A stretch of 64,000 bases of DNA, taken from assembly GCA_016716265.1 (NCBI GenBank), contig JADJWQ010000001.1:1302001-1366000 (forward strand), written 5' to 3'. Shown piece after piece: positions 19,572-28,517 of the stretch. Every line of letters starts with the position of its first letter. Positions within the stretch are counted from its first letter, which is position 1. This DNA comes from Planctomycetota bacterium. GTDB taxonomy: Bacteria > Planctomycetota > UBA1135 > UBA2386. Position numbers and translations under genes: made by a program. The notes under the pieces were generated by a model. The model saw nothing but the letters and a program-made list of their open reading frames with translations, had not been told where the DNA came from and searched no databases.

Positions 19572-20704
19572 GCGTCGTTCACGGCGAGCACCGCCTTGGT
19601 CGTGCGCGCCGCCATCGAGTCGTCCATCGCGTCCATCACGCGCGCGAACGGGTAGAGCTGCGTGTAGGGCGCCGGGTCGAACGTGCCGCGCTCGAGCAGC
19701 AGCTGCGCGTTGACGAAGTCCTCGCGGCTCGAGCCCATCACGCCGACCAACGTCTGCCCGCTGCGGACGAACGCCGTCGCCTCGAACGAGACGCGGTCAG
19801 GGTAGGTCGCGACCACGCACACCGTGCCCTCGGGGTGCACGGACAGCCCGGCCGTCGCCAGCGTCGGCGGCGCTCCGGAGCACTCGAGCAGCACGTCGAC
19901 GCGGCCGTCCTCGAAGTCGTCGCCGAAGCGCTTGCCATCGAGCGCCTCGATGCCGTCTCGGAGCCGCTCGTGCAGTGGCCGGTCGGCAGACACGACGATC
20001 GGCGTGAAGCCGCGCTCGACGGCGAGCTTCAGGCGCACGTCCCGGTCGCGGTCGATGCCGGTGATCGCGACCCGCGCGCCGGCCGCGCGCGCGAGCTCGG
20101 CGGCCATCAGACCCATGATCCCGCAGCCGGTGACGACGACGTCGTCGCCCGGTCGGATCGTGCACTTGCGCTGCACGGCCTGCGCGACGACCGACAACGG
20201 CTCGACCAGCGCCCCTTGCTGCGGCGTCAGGCCGGGCCGCAGCGGCACGCAGCGATCCGCCTCGAGCACCATCCGGCGGGCGAGCGCGCCGTCGCGGTGG
20301 AAGCCGAGGATCCGCTTGCGCGGGCAGTAGTTCCAGCGCCCGCGCCGGCAGCCGCGGCAGCGCGGATCGCCGCAGCCGCGCTGCGGGATCGGTGTCACCA
20401 GATCGCCGAGCGCGAGGCCGCCGATGCCCTCCGCGCCGGGCCCGAACGCGACCACGCGCGCGCTGCACTCGTGGCCGATCGTGCGGGGGCGCTCGACCCA
20501 GCTGAAGTTCGGCTTGCCGAGGCCGGCGCTGCTGTCCGAGCCGCAGATGCCGACGAACAGCGGCTCGGTCACGATCTCGCCGGGGCCGGGCTCGGCGAGC
20601 GCGACGCGCTCGACCGCCAGGTTGCGGGTCAGGGGGCCGCCGGGGGCGTGCGGATCGATCCGCTCGGAACCGTGCAGGCGCAATGCGTCGACGTGGTCGG
20701 TCAC
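19568..20704 (-). CDS. Zinc-dependent medium-chain alcohol/sugar dehydrogenase
   Basis: Oxidises a secondary alcohol of a sugar or polyol with NAD(P), 378 residues, cytoplasmic. Catalytic zinc ligands are C54 in GICGSD and H78/E79 in TIGHEC. The four structural-zinc cysteines are C111, C116, C119 and C127. The nucleotide-binding segment is VVVTGCGIMGLMAAE. The frame is open upstream, but GTG at 20704 gives a normal family N-terminus and lies 16 bp after the stop of the aldo/keto reductase gene. The 3' end overlaps the epimerase start (ATGA). It resembles threonine, sorbitol and glucose/galactose dehydrogenases; exact substrate unknown. Confidence 0.88.
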   Translation of the reverse strand: MTDHVDALRLHGSERIDPHAPGGPLTRNLAVERVALAEPGPGEIVTEPLFVGICGSDSSAGLGKPNFSWVERPRTIGHECSARVVAFGPGAEGIGGLALGDLVTPIPQRGCGDPRCRGCRRGRWNYCPRKRILGFHRDGALARRMVLEADRCVPLRPGLTPQQGALVEPLSVVAQAVQRKCTIRPGDDVVVTGCGIMGLMAAELARAAGARVAITGIDRDRDVRLKLAVERGFTPIVVSADRPLHERLRDGIEALDGKRFGDDFEDGRVDVLLECSGAPPTLATAGLSVHPEGTVCVVATYPDRVSFEATAFVRSGQTLVGVMGSSREDFVNAQLLLERGTFDPAPYTQLYPFARVMDAMDDSMAARTTKAVLAVNDA

Positions 20705-20720
20705 GGGTCGCTCGTCGGGT

Positions 20721-21668
20721 TCAGGAAGTCGTAGCAGGGATGTCGTTCTCGGGCCGCCCCTCGAACCAGAGTCGGTTCTTCCATGGAGCGGCGAGGGCCT
20801 CGAGTCGCGGCAGCAGCCCGTCCGGGATCGGCCGCCCGACCGCGCGGAGGTTCGCGTCGAGCTCGGCGCGGGTCGCCATGCCGACCACGGTGGTGGCCGG
20901 ACCCGGCCGCCCGATCGCATGGCGGATCGCGACGTCGGACAGCGTCGTGCCGTGCTCGCGGCACAGTGCGGCGAGCGCGGGCACCGCGGCGATCACGTCC
21001 GGCGGGCTGCGGTGCCACGGCGGCGGCGGGTGGTCGGTCAACAGGCCCTGCAGCAGCGGCGACGCGCTGATCAGACCGAGCCCGCGCGCGCGCGCCAGCG
21101 GGACCAGCTCGGTCTCGAGCCCGTCCGCCAGCAGGTTGCAGTGCGCCCAGCTCAGCACGGTGTCCAGCTCGGCCTGCTCCGCGAGCAGGCGCAGGTAGCG
21201 CACCGGCAGACCGGTCAGGCCGACGAAGCGGACCTTGCCCTGCTCCTTCAGCCGCTGCGCCGCCGGCAGCGCCTCGTGCAGCACCTGCTCGCGCGTCCCG
21301 AACTCGACGTCGTGGATCTGGAACACGTCGATGCGGTCGGTCCGCAGGCGCCGCAGCGACTCCTCGCAGCTCGCGGCGACGCGCTGCGCCGAGAAGTCGA
21401 ACGCCTCGAACGTGTCGCGGCAGCACTTGGTCGCGAGCACGATCTCGTCGCGCCGCCCGGCGAGCGCGCGGCCGAGCCGCTCCTCGGCGAGCCCGAAGCC
21501 GTACAGCGGCGCCGTGTCGAAGTAGTCGATCCCACGGTCGATCGCGGCGCGCACGGTGGCGGCACCCTCGCGCTCGTCGATCGCGCCGAACACGTCGCCG
21601 AGCGACGCGGTGCCGAAGCCGAGCGCCGAGACCTGGAGTCCGGTCGAGCCGAGCGGGCGGTGCTCCAT
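20721..21668 (-). CDS. Aldo/keto reductase (L-fucose/L-galactose dehydrogenase-like)
   Basis: NAD(P)-dependent oxidoreductase of 315 residues. The catalytic tetrad is visible as D51 and Y56 (FDTAPLYGFG), K81 (LATKCC) and H119 (QIHDVEF). FDTAPLYGFGLAEERLGRAL and the IHDVEF segment recall the L-galactose / D-threo-aldose (fucose) dehydrogenase branch, where an aldose is oxidised at C1 to a lactone. The ATG is fused to the stop of the upstream Gfo/Idh gene (TGATG), indicating translational coupling. With a GH95 enzyme 9 kb away, L-fucose is an attractive substrate, but this rests on similarity recalled from the family. Confidence 0.87.
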   Translation of the reverse strand: MEHRPLGSTGLQVSALGFGTASLGDVFGAIDEREGAATVRAAIDRGIDYFDTAPLYGFGLAEERLGRALAGRRDEIVLATKCCRDTFEAFDFSAQRVAASCEESLRRLRTDRIDVFQIHDVEFGTREQVLHEALPAAQRLKEQGKVRFVGLTGLPVRYLRLLAEQAELDTVLSWAHCNLLADGLETELVPLARARGLGLISASPLLQGLLTDHPPPPWHRSPPDVIAAVPALAALCREHGTTLSDVAIRHAIGRPGPATTVVGMATRAELDANLRAVGRPIPDGLLPRLEALAAPWKNRLWFEGRPENDIPATTS

Positions 21669-22825
21669 CAGCGGGCGTCCTGGCCCACATGGTGCCAGCG
21701 GCGGTCCGCTGCCGAGGCCAGCACCGCCTCGCAGACCTGCTGGGTGACCTGCGCATCGCGGAAGGTCGGTGCGACCGGCTGGCCGCGGTCGAGGCCGTCG
21801 AGCAGGTCGGCGACCTGGTGCACGAAGCTGTGCTCGTAGCCGATCTGCAGACCCGGCACCCACCACTTGCCCATGTACGGCATGTCACCGTCCGTCACGT
21901 GGATCGAGCGCCAGCCGCGCACGGACGAGTCGTCGCGGTGGTCGAAGTAGCTGAGCCGATGCAGGTCGTGCAGGTCCCACGCGATCGACGCGTGCTCACC
22001 GTTGATCTCGAACGTGTAGAGCGCCTTGTGGCCACGCGCATAGCGGGTCGACTCGAACGTGCCGAGCGAGCCGTTCGCGAACCGCGCGAGGAACGCGCAC
22101 GCGTCGTCGATCCCGACCGGCTCGGTCCGGCCGGTCAGGTTGTGGTGACGCTCCTTGACGAAGGTCTCGGTCATCGCCGTGACCTCGTCGATCTCGCCGT
22201 TGAGCCACAATGCAGTGTCGATGCAATGCGCGAGCAGATCGCCGGTCACGCCGCTGCCGGCGGCCGCGACGTCCAGCCGCCACAGCGCGGCGCCGCCCTG
22301 CGGGAGGTCGGCGGAGATCGTCCAGTCCTGCAGGAAGCGCGCCCGGTAGTGGAACACCTTGCCGAGCCGACCCTCGTCGACGAGCTGCTTCGCCAGCGTG
22401 ACCGCCGGCACGCGGCGGTAGTTGTACCACACCATGTTCGGCACCCCGGCGCGCTCGACCGCGGCAACCATTTCGGCGCCCTCGGCCACCGTGCGGGCGA
22501 GCGGCTTCTCGCACAGCACGATCTTGCCGGCCGCCGCGGCGGCGACCGCGATGTCGCGGTGCGTGTCGTTCGGTGTGCAGATGTCGACCGCGTCGATGTC
22601 GTCCCGGGCGATCAGCGCGCGCCAGTCGGTCTCGTGGTGCCGGTAGCCCCAGCGCGCGGCGAACGTCCGCACCGCGTCCTCGCTGCGCGCGCACACTGCC
22701 TGCAGCACCGGCTGGCGCGGGCAATCGAAGAAGTTGGCGACCTTGCGGTACGCGTTCGAGTGGGCCCGACCCATGAAGCCGGTGCCGATCATGCCGATCC
22801 GGAGTGGCTGGTTCGATTGTGCCAT
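21668..22825 (-). CDS. Gfo/Idh/MocA family oxidoreductase
   Basis: NAD(P)-dependent sugar or inositol dehydrogenase-like enzyme, 385 residues, cytoplasmic (no signal peptide). N-terminal Rossmann motif GMIGTGFMGRAHSNAY (residues 11-26) and the EKP motif at 106-108 with its catalytic lysine. The C-terminal domain contains GDLLAHCID, where the Asp and His match the family active site. YARGHKALYTFEINGEHASI forms the beta-sheet. Four bases separate it from the preceding isomerase gene, and its stop overlaps the next start (TGATG). Such enzymes are often paired with TIM-barrel isomerases in planctomycete sugar pathways, as here. Confidence 0.9.
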   Translation of the reverse strand: MAQSNQPLRIGMIGTGFMGRAHSNAYRKVANFFDCPRQPVLQAVCARSEDAVRTFAARWGYRHHETDWRALIARDDIDAVDICTPNDTHRDIAVAAAAAGKIVLCEKPLARTVAEGAEMVAAVERAGVPNMVWYNYRRVPAVTLAKQLVDEGRLGKVFHYRARFLQDWTISADLPQGGAALWRLDVAAAGSGVTGDLLAHCIDTALWLNGEIDEVTAMTETFVKERHHNLTGRTEPVGIDDACAFLARFANGSLGTFESTRYARGHKALYTFEINGEHASIAWDLHDLHRLSYFDHRDDSSVRGWRSIHVTDGDMPYMGKWWVPGLQIGYEHSFVHQVADLLDGLDRGQPVAPTFRDAQVTQQVCEAVLASAADRRWHHVGQDAR

Positions 22826-22829
22826 CGGT

Positions 22830-23879
22830 TCAGCTCCAGCCGTGTGCGTTCCGCACCGAGACCATGGCGGCGAGGATGTCGTTCCAGGTCTCGGACCGCT
22901 CCATCACCGCATTGGGGAACATGCAGCCGTCCCAGCACAGGTGCTGCATGGCGCGGGTCGGCGTACCGCCGTCGTCGCGCAGCCAGAAGCCGGCGTGGCG
23001 GGCGATGTCGAGCTTGCCGTTCGGGTCGTTCGGCAGGCAATGGCGGCCGGTCTTGTCGTGCGACCCGGAGCCGAACACCGTCGCGTCGTTCTGGGCGACG
23101 TGGAAGTCGATCGTCCACGGCCGCAGCGCCGCGCACAGCTCGCGCAGCGCGGCGTCGAGCGCACCCTGATCGCGCCAGTCGTGGCCGTCCGGCACCAGGC
23201 GGTCCTCGGGTGCGTTGTGGCCCAGCGCGTAGAGCAGCGTGTGCGCCATGTCGGCCTGGAAGCCGAGCACGCCCGGCCGGTCGACCGCTTCGAGGAGCTG
23301 CACCATCCGCCGCCACGAGTGCATGCCGCCCCAGCAGATCTCGCCCTCCGCGGCGAGGCGTTCGCCGTGATCGGCCGCGATGTCGGCCGCCTCGCGGAAG
23401 GTCGCCGCGATCCGCCGCTGGTGGGCGTCGGGGTCGGTGGCCCAGTCGGCGACGCCGCAGGCCGAGTCGATCCGCACGATGCCGTACGGCCGGATCCCGA
23501 TCTCGCGGAGGCGCTGCGCGATGCGGCAGGCCTTGCGGACCTGCGTCAGGAACCGGGCGCGGTCGTCCGCGCCGCCCATCGCCGAGCCGCCGCCGGTCGG
23601 CGCCCAGACCGGCGCGACCAGGGAGCCGATCACCAGCCCATGGCCGCGCACCTGGTCGGCGAGCGCGTCGAGCGCGGCGTCGTCGGCGTCGATCGACACG
23701 TGCGGATCGAACAGGAACAGGTCGATCCCGTCGAAGCGCACGCCGTCGACCTCCGCCGCCGCGGTGAACGCGAGCATGCGGTCGAGGTCGATCGGCGGGT
23801 TGTCGGTGCCCGCCTCCTTGCCGACGAGACCCGGCCAGGCGGCATTGTGGAGCTTCGGGAACGTGGGCTCTGTGGTCAT
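22830..23879 (-). CDS. Sugar phosphate isomerase/epimerase (xylose isomerase-like TIM barrel), cytoplasmic
   Basis: Probable sugar isomerase or epimerase of the AP endonuclease 2 / xylose isomerase-like fold, 349 residues. ATG at 23879 gives the family-like opening FPKLHNAAWPGLVGKE; no export signal is present. Metal-binding acidic residues occur in GEICWGGMHSW, GFQADMAHT, TIDFHVAQND and the terminal region with H/D pairs. It is the second gene of the operon, 34 bp after the Tat-exported paralogue and 4 bp before the Gfo/Idh gene. The substrate is not identifiable; 3-keto sugars or inosose are common substrates in similar gene neighbourhoods. Confidence 0.82.
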   Translation of the reverse strand: MTTEPTFPKLHNAAWPGLVGKEAGTDNPPIDLDRMLAFTAAAEVDGVRFDGIDLFLFDPHVSIDADDAALDALADQVRGHGLVIGSLVAPVWAPTGGGSAMGGADDRARFLTQVRKACRIAQRLREIGIRPYGIVRIDSACGVADWATDPDAHQRRIAATFREAADIAADHGERLAAEGEICWGGMHSWRRMVQLLEAVDRPGVLGFQADMAHTLLYALGHNAPEDRLVPDGHDWRDQGALDAALRELCAALRPWTIDFHVAQNDATVFGSGSHDKTGRHCLPNDPNGKLDIARHAGFWLRDDGGTPTRAMQHLCWDGCMFPNAVMERSETWNDILAAMVSVRNAHGWS

Positions 23880-23913
23880 CGCAGGGACCTCGGCGCGGGG
23901 GTCGGAAGAGAGG

Positions 23914-24912
23914 TCAACGGGTCGCGTCCCAGGTCTCCCGGATGAACCGGATGCCACGGCGCCACACGTCGTCGGGATCGTCGAAGAAGTCGCGCCACAC
24001 GTGGATCGCAGCCGCGAACTCCGGGCTCGCCCGGGAGAACGACTCGATCGTCAGCCAGCCCCGGTAGCCGGCGCGGTGCAGCGCCGTGAAGGTCTCGGTG
24101 AACCGCACCTGACCCGCACCGGGGATGCCGCGGTCGTTCTCGCTGACGTGGACGTGGCGGATCGCGGGCCCGCTGGCGGCGATCGCGGCCGCGGGGTCCT
24201 CGACCTCGATGTGCGCGTGGTGGGTGTCGTAGGTCATCCCGAAGTTCGGGCGGTCGACCATCCGGACGAGCCGCAGCGTGTCGGCCGCGGTGTTCACCAG
24301 GTAGCACTCGAAGCGGTTGAGGAACTCGGCGGCGAGCACGAGGTCCTGCGCCGCCGCGCGGTCGGCGGCGTCGGCCATCACCTCGGCGCTGCGCTCGAAC
24401 TCGTCGGCGGTCGGGCCGCGGCCGGCGAACGTCTTGAACGCCGAGTGGAACGGCCCGCACAGCACTTCGGCGCCGAGGATGCCACACATGTCGATCACCC
24501 AGTGCATCCGCTCGCGGGCCTTGGCGCGCACGGCCGGGTCGGGGCTGATCGGGTCGGCCTCCGGCGGCGGTGCGGTGACCGCGGTGCAGCGCAGGCCGGC
24601 CGCGGCGATCGCCGCCTGCAGCGCGCGGAACTCCGCCTCGTCACCGCGGCCGATCGGGATCTCGACGCCGGTATAGCCGGCCTCGGCCAGCACATCGAAG
24701 ACCGGGAAGTGCCGCGGCTCGACGTGGTCGGTCCACAGCAGCATGTTCATGCCGATCGGTGGCAGCTCCCGGCCGCCGGACCGTGCACCGACCGACGCAC
24801 ACGCGGGCAGCGCCGCGACGGCGGACAGCGACCCCGCGAGCTTCAGGAAACGACGGCGGTCGAAGCCCGCGGGCGTGGCGCGCGGAGACGTCGGGGCGGG
24901 GGATTCGGGCAT
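23914..24912 (-). CDS. Hydroxypyruvate isomerase-like TIM barrel protein with Tat signal
   Basis: Sugar isomerase/epimerase-fold protein, 332 residues, predicted to act outside the cytoplasm. The N-terminus has a twin-arginine signal (DRRRFLKLAGSLSAVAA) followed by LPAC, which could be a lipobox. The barrel shows EIPIGRGDEAEF, GPFHSAFK, AAEFLNRFECY with a conserved Glu, FGMTYDTHHAH and HVHVSENDRG, giving a complete set of metal ligands. ATG at 24912 was chosen; an ATG 14 codons upstream also leaves the signal intact. It is the first gene of the operon. Isomerase-fold proteins with Tat signals recur in planctomycetes, but why one is exported is not known. Confidence 0.84.
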   Translation of the reverse strand: MPESPAPTSPRATPAGFDRRRFLKLAGSLSAVAALPACASVGARSGGRELPPIGMNMLLWTDHVEPRHFPVFDVLAEAGYTGVEIPIGRGDEAEFRALQAAIAAAGLRCTAVTAPPPEADPISPDPAVRAKARERMHWVIDMCGILGAEVLCGPFHSAFKTFAGRGPTADEFERSAEVMADAADRAAAQDLVLAAEFLNRFECYLVNTAADTLRLVRMVDRPNFGMTYDTHHAHIEVEDPAAAIAASGPAIRHVHVSENDRGIPGAGQVRFTETFTALHRAGYRGWLTIESFSRASPEFAAAIHVWRDFFDDPDDVWRRGIRFIRETWDATR

Positions 24913-25066
24913 GGGAGCGGGGGCGCGGGGAGAGCGGGAGGGCCGCGATTGCATGCTCCCGAGCGCCCCGGCGCAAGCACCTCCCGGTCGGGATCGCGCC
25001 CGCCGCCAGCCGGCGGGTCCGCTGGCGACACCCCGGGGGACTGGCTCCGCCGTCCGCCGCGACGCA

Positions 25067-26515
25067 TCAGTCGATGATCGCGATGTCGCGCGGACCGCCC
25101 TCCACCCAGCCCACGCGAACGTCACACGGAGTGCCCGCCGGAATCCCGATCAGGTGCCGTCGCTCGACCGTCGGCCCGTCCGTCTCCACCGTTCGGGCGA
25201 CGACCAGCTCGATCGACTCATCGCGATCGAGGCGTGCCCAGACGCGGTCGAAATGCTCGGCGTTGTAGACCTGGACGCCATTGACCGACATCACCCGGTC
25301 GCCATCGCGAAGACCGCATTCGGCCGCGTTGCGGTCGCCCACGGCGAGCAGGCACCACTGCGCGTCGGCATCCGGCCGCATCGCGAGCACGTAGTCCCGC
25401 CAGCCCCTCGAAGCGTCCTCGAATCGGGTATGGGTGGCCTCGCGCCAGATGTCTTCGACGCGCTTCGCACCCGCGCCGTTCGCCTCGTCCAGGAAGCGTG
25501 CAAGCCGGCTCCGATCGCCGGAGCCGCTGTCCTGCGACAGCAGGTAGTGCACGAAGGTCGCGGCGAGCGAGTACTGCGTCGCGCCGAAGCGGTCGTCAGG
25601 ACAGTCCAAGATCAGCCGGCGCGGCAGGCTCGGGTCACCGGATCCCGGCTCGAACGTGCCCGACAGCACGCGCTGCGCCTCCTCCAGACGGCGACGCGGC
25701 ATCCGCCCCGTGAACTCGACCTGCCGCCGCGACCGCGACCAGCGGCACGCCTCGAAGTAGGTGGCGATCCCCTCGTCGAGCCAGATCGGCAGATCCGCTC
25801 CGGGATACAGGCCCTTGACGAACTGGTGGGCACCCTCGTGGAACACGTTCGCGAAGAAGTCGTCGGGCCGGGTCTCGTCCCAGAACGTCACCAGCTGCGA
25901 TCCGTCGACGATGAAGGCCGGGTTCGATCGCGGGCGTGGTGAGCCATCCGCCATGGGCTCGCGGAGAGCGTACTCCTCGTAGCTGCGGTAGATGCGGATG
26001 TCCTTCTGGTTGGTCCCTGCACCGCGCTGGCCGAACTCCTCGCGGAACACGCGCGCATAGCATTCGTACAGCGCGTCGAGGAACGGCTCGATCTCGAGCT
26101 CGACCAGGTGTCGTGGCAGGTCGGTGCGCACCCGGTAGTGCCGGGTGCGATACGAGCAGGCGTCCTCCCAACCTCGGGTGCGCTCGAGCGCCCGACGCCA
26201 TACGCGGATCTTGCGGGCGTCGCGACGGTCGAGCCAGAAGCCCTCGAACTCGGTCAGGCCGCGTTCGCGCGCAACCTCGGGAGTCCCGTAGCTACCGTCG
26301 TCGAACAGCACGAGACCACGGAAGCGCGCGGGCAGCGCGGCATCGTCCGGGGTCTCGAAGTGCGCGCGCGGGGCGACGACCCCCTGCGGGCGGGTCGGGC
26401 TCTGCGCGGATGTGGGTGAGACGCTCAGCAGCGCGAGGACCAGAGCCGGGAGAACCGTTCCTCCGAGGGGCAGCTCCGGGCGGGGACGTCGTGTCGTGCA
26501 GCACATGGTTCGCAT
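25067..26515 (-). CDS. Secreted gluzincin-type metallopeptidase with C-terminal PDZ domain
   Basis: Exported zinc peptidase-like protein, 482 residues. Two nearby ATGs (26515 and three codons later) precede a signal peptide ending near PTSAQS. The zinc site is HEGAH (an HEXXH motif) in VFHEGAHQFVKGLYPG, with the third ligand expected in WLDEGIATYFE about 23 residues later, as in DUF1570/peptidase MA-type families. The C-terminal 90 residues form a PDZ domain (GLRDGDRVMSVNGVQVYNAEHF), which may bind substrate termini. The longer upstream frame is rejected because it lacks a signal. It follows the secreted 26.7-28.4 kb gene on the same strand and may be co-transcribed. Confidence 0.85.
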   Translation of the reverse strand: MRTMCCTTRRPRPELPLGGTVLPALVLALLSVSPTSAQSPTRPQGVVAPRAHFETPDDAALPARFRGLVLFDDGSYGTPEVARERGLTEFEGFWLDRRDARKIRVWRRALERTRGWEDACSYRTRHYRVRTDLPRHLVELEIEPFLDALYECYARVFREEFGQRGAGTNQKDIRIYRSYEEYALREPMADGSPRPRSNPAFIVDGSQLVTFWDETRPDDFFANVFHEGAHQFVKGLYPGADLPIWLDEGIATYFEACRWSRSRRQVEFTGRMPRRRLEEAQRVLSGTFEPGSGDPSLPRRLILDCPDDRFGATQYSLAATFVHYLLSQDSGSGDRSRLARFLDEANGAGAKRVEDIWREATHTRFEDASRGWRDYVLAMRPDADAQWCLLAVGDRNAAECGLRDGDRVMSVNGVQVYNAEHFDRVWARLDRDESIELVVARTVETDGPTVERRHLIGIPAGTPCDVRVGWVEGGPRDIAIID

Positions 26516-26742
26516 TCCGGGTCGAGGTCGTGTCACCTTCTCAGGTGTGGTCCCGCGCGAATCGTGACCGCCTGCCCCCCGGAACCCGCAGCGCGGCCCG
26601 CTGCCGCCACGAACGGGGCGCGGTCCGCGATGCGAACCACGCCCCGCTGCAGTCGACCACGCTGCCGGCGTCGCGAGGATCGAGCCGCCCGGCGCAGGCC
26701 GCCGAGCCAGGGGGTGACGACTGCGCGTCAGCCCGTCATCGC

Positions 26743-28395
26743 TCACTGGAAGAGCAGCCCCGTCGTGTTGCTGACCGCGGTCACGTCGCCGGCCGGCCCG
26801 ATCGCGACGCCCGCCGCATAGAGCTCGATTCCGAGCAGCGCGGGGATGTTCGGAACAGGGACCGCGATCTGGCCGCGTCCGAGGTTGTCGAGGGTGGTCT
26901 GTCCCGCGAGCACGACGAGCTCAGGGGACAGGTCCAACTGCCGCACACCGATCGGGATCGGACCCCGGCCGGCGGACAGCAGCAGCGCGAACAGATCGCC
27001 GGCGCGAGCCACGCCGCCATCCGAGTCGAACAGGAGCCTGCTACCCCGCAGCGGGAGGTTCGACTCGGTCAGGGCGATCTCGGGGTAGGGGACCGCGTCG
27101 AGCGTCAGCTTGGCGCTCAGCGGCAGCCAGACCGAGTCTCCGACGCGGTCGAGCGTCAGGTCGACGTCCAGGCGGAGCCGGCTCACACCGGGCGGGGTGA
27201 CCGCGTACGGTGACATGTCGAAGAACGGCCGCCACTGCGACGGGTAGGGCGGGGTGGACGGTGCCGCCGCCGCCGCGACCTGAGGCGCGAGCCCCGGGAC
27301 GAAACCGGTCATCGCGGCCGAGATCTGACCGGTGCCTCTGCCGACGCCAATGAGCAACACGCGCGCGTACAGCGACCGCAGCGGCGCGAACTGCCCCGAG
27401 CCGAGGCAGACCCGCAGCGACCCGCCCGCAAAGATGCGGGTGACATTGCAGTCGGTCAGCGTGAGCTGTCGGCCGGCCCCCCACGGCACGCTGCGCGCCT
27501 CGGCCGCGATGGTGTGGCTCCCGGTCGTGACTCTGATCCCGATGTGTCCGACGCGGCGGTCGCCGTCGGGGGCGACGATCAGGTTCGCGCCGGGTGGGAC
27601 GGGCGAGCCGGCCCACGGCGCGTCCTGGTCGGTGATCAGCACCGCGGGACCGCTCGGATCAAGCACCAGCGCATACATCTGCGCGCTGCTCGCGGCCCAG
27701 CTGCAGGTCACCGGAACGGGAGCCTGGTGGAGCGTGGCAATGAAGTTGTCGAATCCGTTCCGCCGGCGCTGGACGATCGGCACCGTGTGGCTCGTCGCGG
27801 CGTGGAAGCCGACGTAGATCGGAGCCGCGCTGGCGCTGAAGTCGGGCCGGCGGTTGTAGTCCCAGGTTCCGGTCGCCGTATCGAATCGACCGAAGTGCTG
27901 CGGCTGCATGCCGGTCAGCGACTTGACGGTCCAGTTGGGCTCCGGGGTGTTGAACCGGCCGGCACCGTAGATGTTGCCGCCCTGGTACAGCGCGAGCCCA
28001 CAGGCGAAGCCGTCCAGGCCGAGGACCTCGAACAGCCGCGTGTGCATCTGCAGATCGATCGAGCTGAGCGGGCCCTGGACCGTCGGGACATAGGCGCGGT
28101 TCAGCCTGTGGAACGTGTAGATGAGGGACTGGAAGCCCGACGAGGACGGCGCGTGGTCCGCGATGACCTCCCGGTAGTTCCCCGGCGCCCCGCCGCCGGT
28201 GATCTGGCGCGCCGACGCGGTGCCACCCGGGCCGTAGACGAAGCTCTGGAGGGTCCAGGCGGAGTCCGGGAGGTCCCCGTCGCTGAACACGACCGAGGAC
28301 TGTGCGGCGAGCGGGCTTGCCGTCGCGGCGACGATCACGAGGCCACACACGATCGCGGTGAAGCCGTGTCGAAGCGAACTGGTTGGCTGGTTCAT
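26743..28395 (-). CDS. Secreted protein of unknown function with C-terminal planctomycete-type module
   Basis: Exported protein, 550 residues, not assigned to an enzyme family. ATG preceded by GGAGGAG, then a signal peptide (residues 1-32, ending PLAAQS). The N-terminal half is beta-rich and resembles secreted jelly-roll or laminin-G-like domains (FSDGDLPDSAW, YGPGGTASARQIT). The end contains ALLGIELYAAGVAIGPAG followed by SNTTGLLFQ, resembling the ending of the secreted proteins at 7.2 and 59.6 kb. It lies 122 bp downstream of a sigma factor gene and could be its target or part of its operon; both are inference. Confidence 0.75.
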   Translation of the reverse strand: MNQPTSSLRHGFTAIVCGLVIVAATASPLAAQSSVVFSDGDLPDSAWTLQSFVYGPGGTASARQITGGGAPGNYREVIADHAPSSSGFQSLIYTFHRLNRAYVPTVQGPLSSIDLQMHTRLFEVLGLDGFACGLALYQGGNIYGAGRFNTPEPNWTVKSLTGMQPQHFGRFDTATGTWDYNRRPDFSASAAPIYVGFHAATSHTVPIVQRRRNGFDNFIATLHQAPVPVTCSWAASSAQMYALVLDPSGPAVLITDQDAPWAGSPVPPGANLIVAPDGDRRVGHIGIRVTTGSHTIAAEARSVPWGAGRQLTLTDCNVTRIFAGGSLRVCLGSGQFAPLRSLYARVLLIGVGRGTGQISAAMTGFVPGLAPQVAAAAAPSTPPYPSQWRPFFDMSPYAVTPPGVSRLRLDVDLTLDRVGDSVWLPLSAKLTLDAVPYPEIALTESNLPLRGSRLLFDSDGGVARAGDLFALLLSAGRGPIPIGVRQLDLSPELVVLAGQTTLDNLGRGQIAVPVPNIPALLGIELYAAGVAIGPAGDVTAVSNTTGLLFQ

Positions 28396-28517
28396 GCTCT
28401 CCTCCTCTCAGTCGACGTGGCGCAGGAATGGCGCCCATCCGTCTGAAGAGAGCGGCGCGAACGCGCTCGGTTCGTGACCCGCGATGATCGGAAAAACGGC
28501 GGGTGCCGAGCGAAGGG

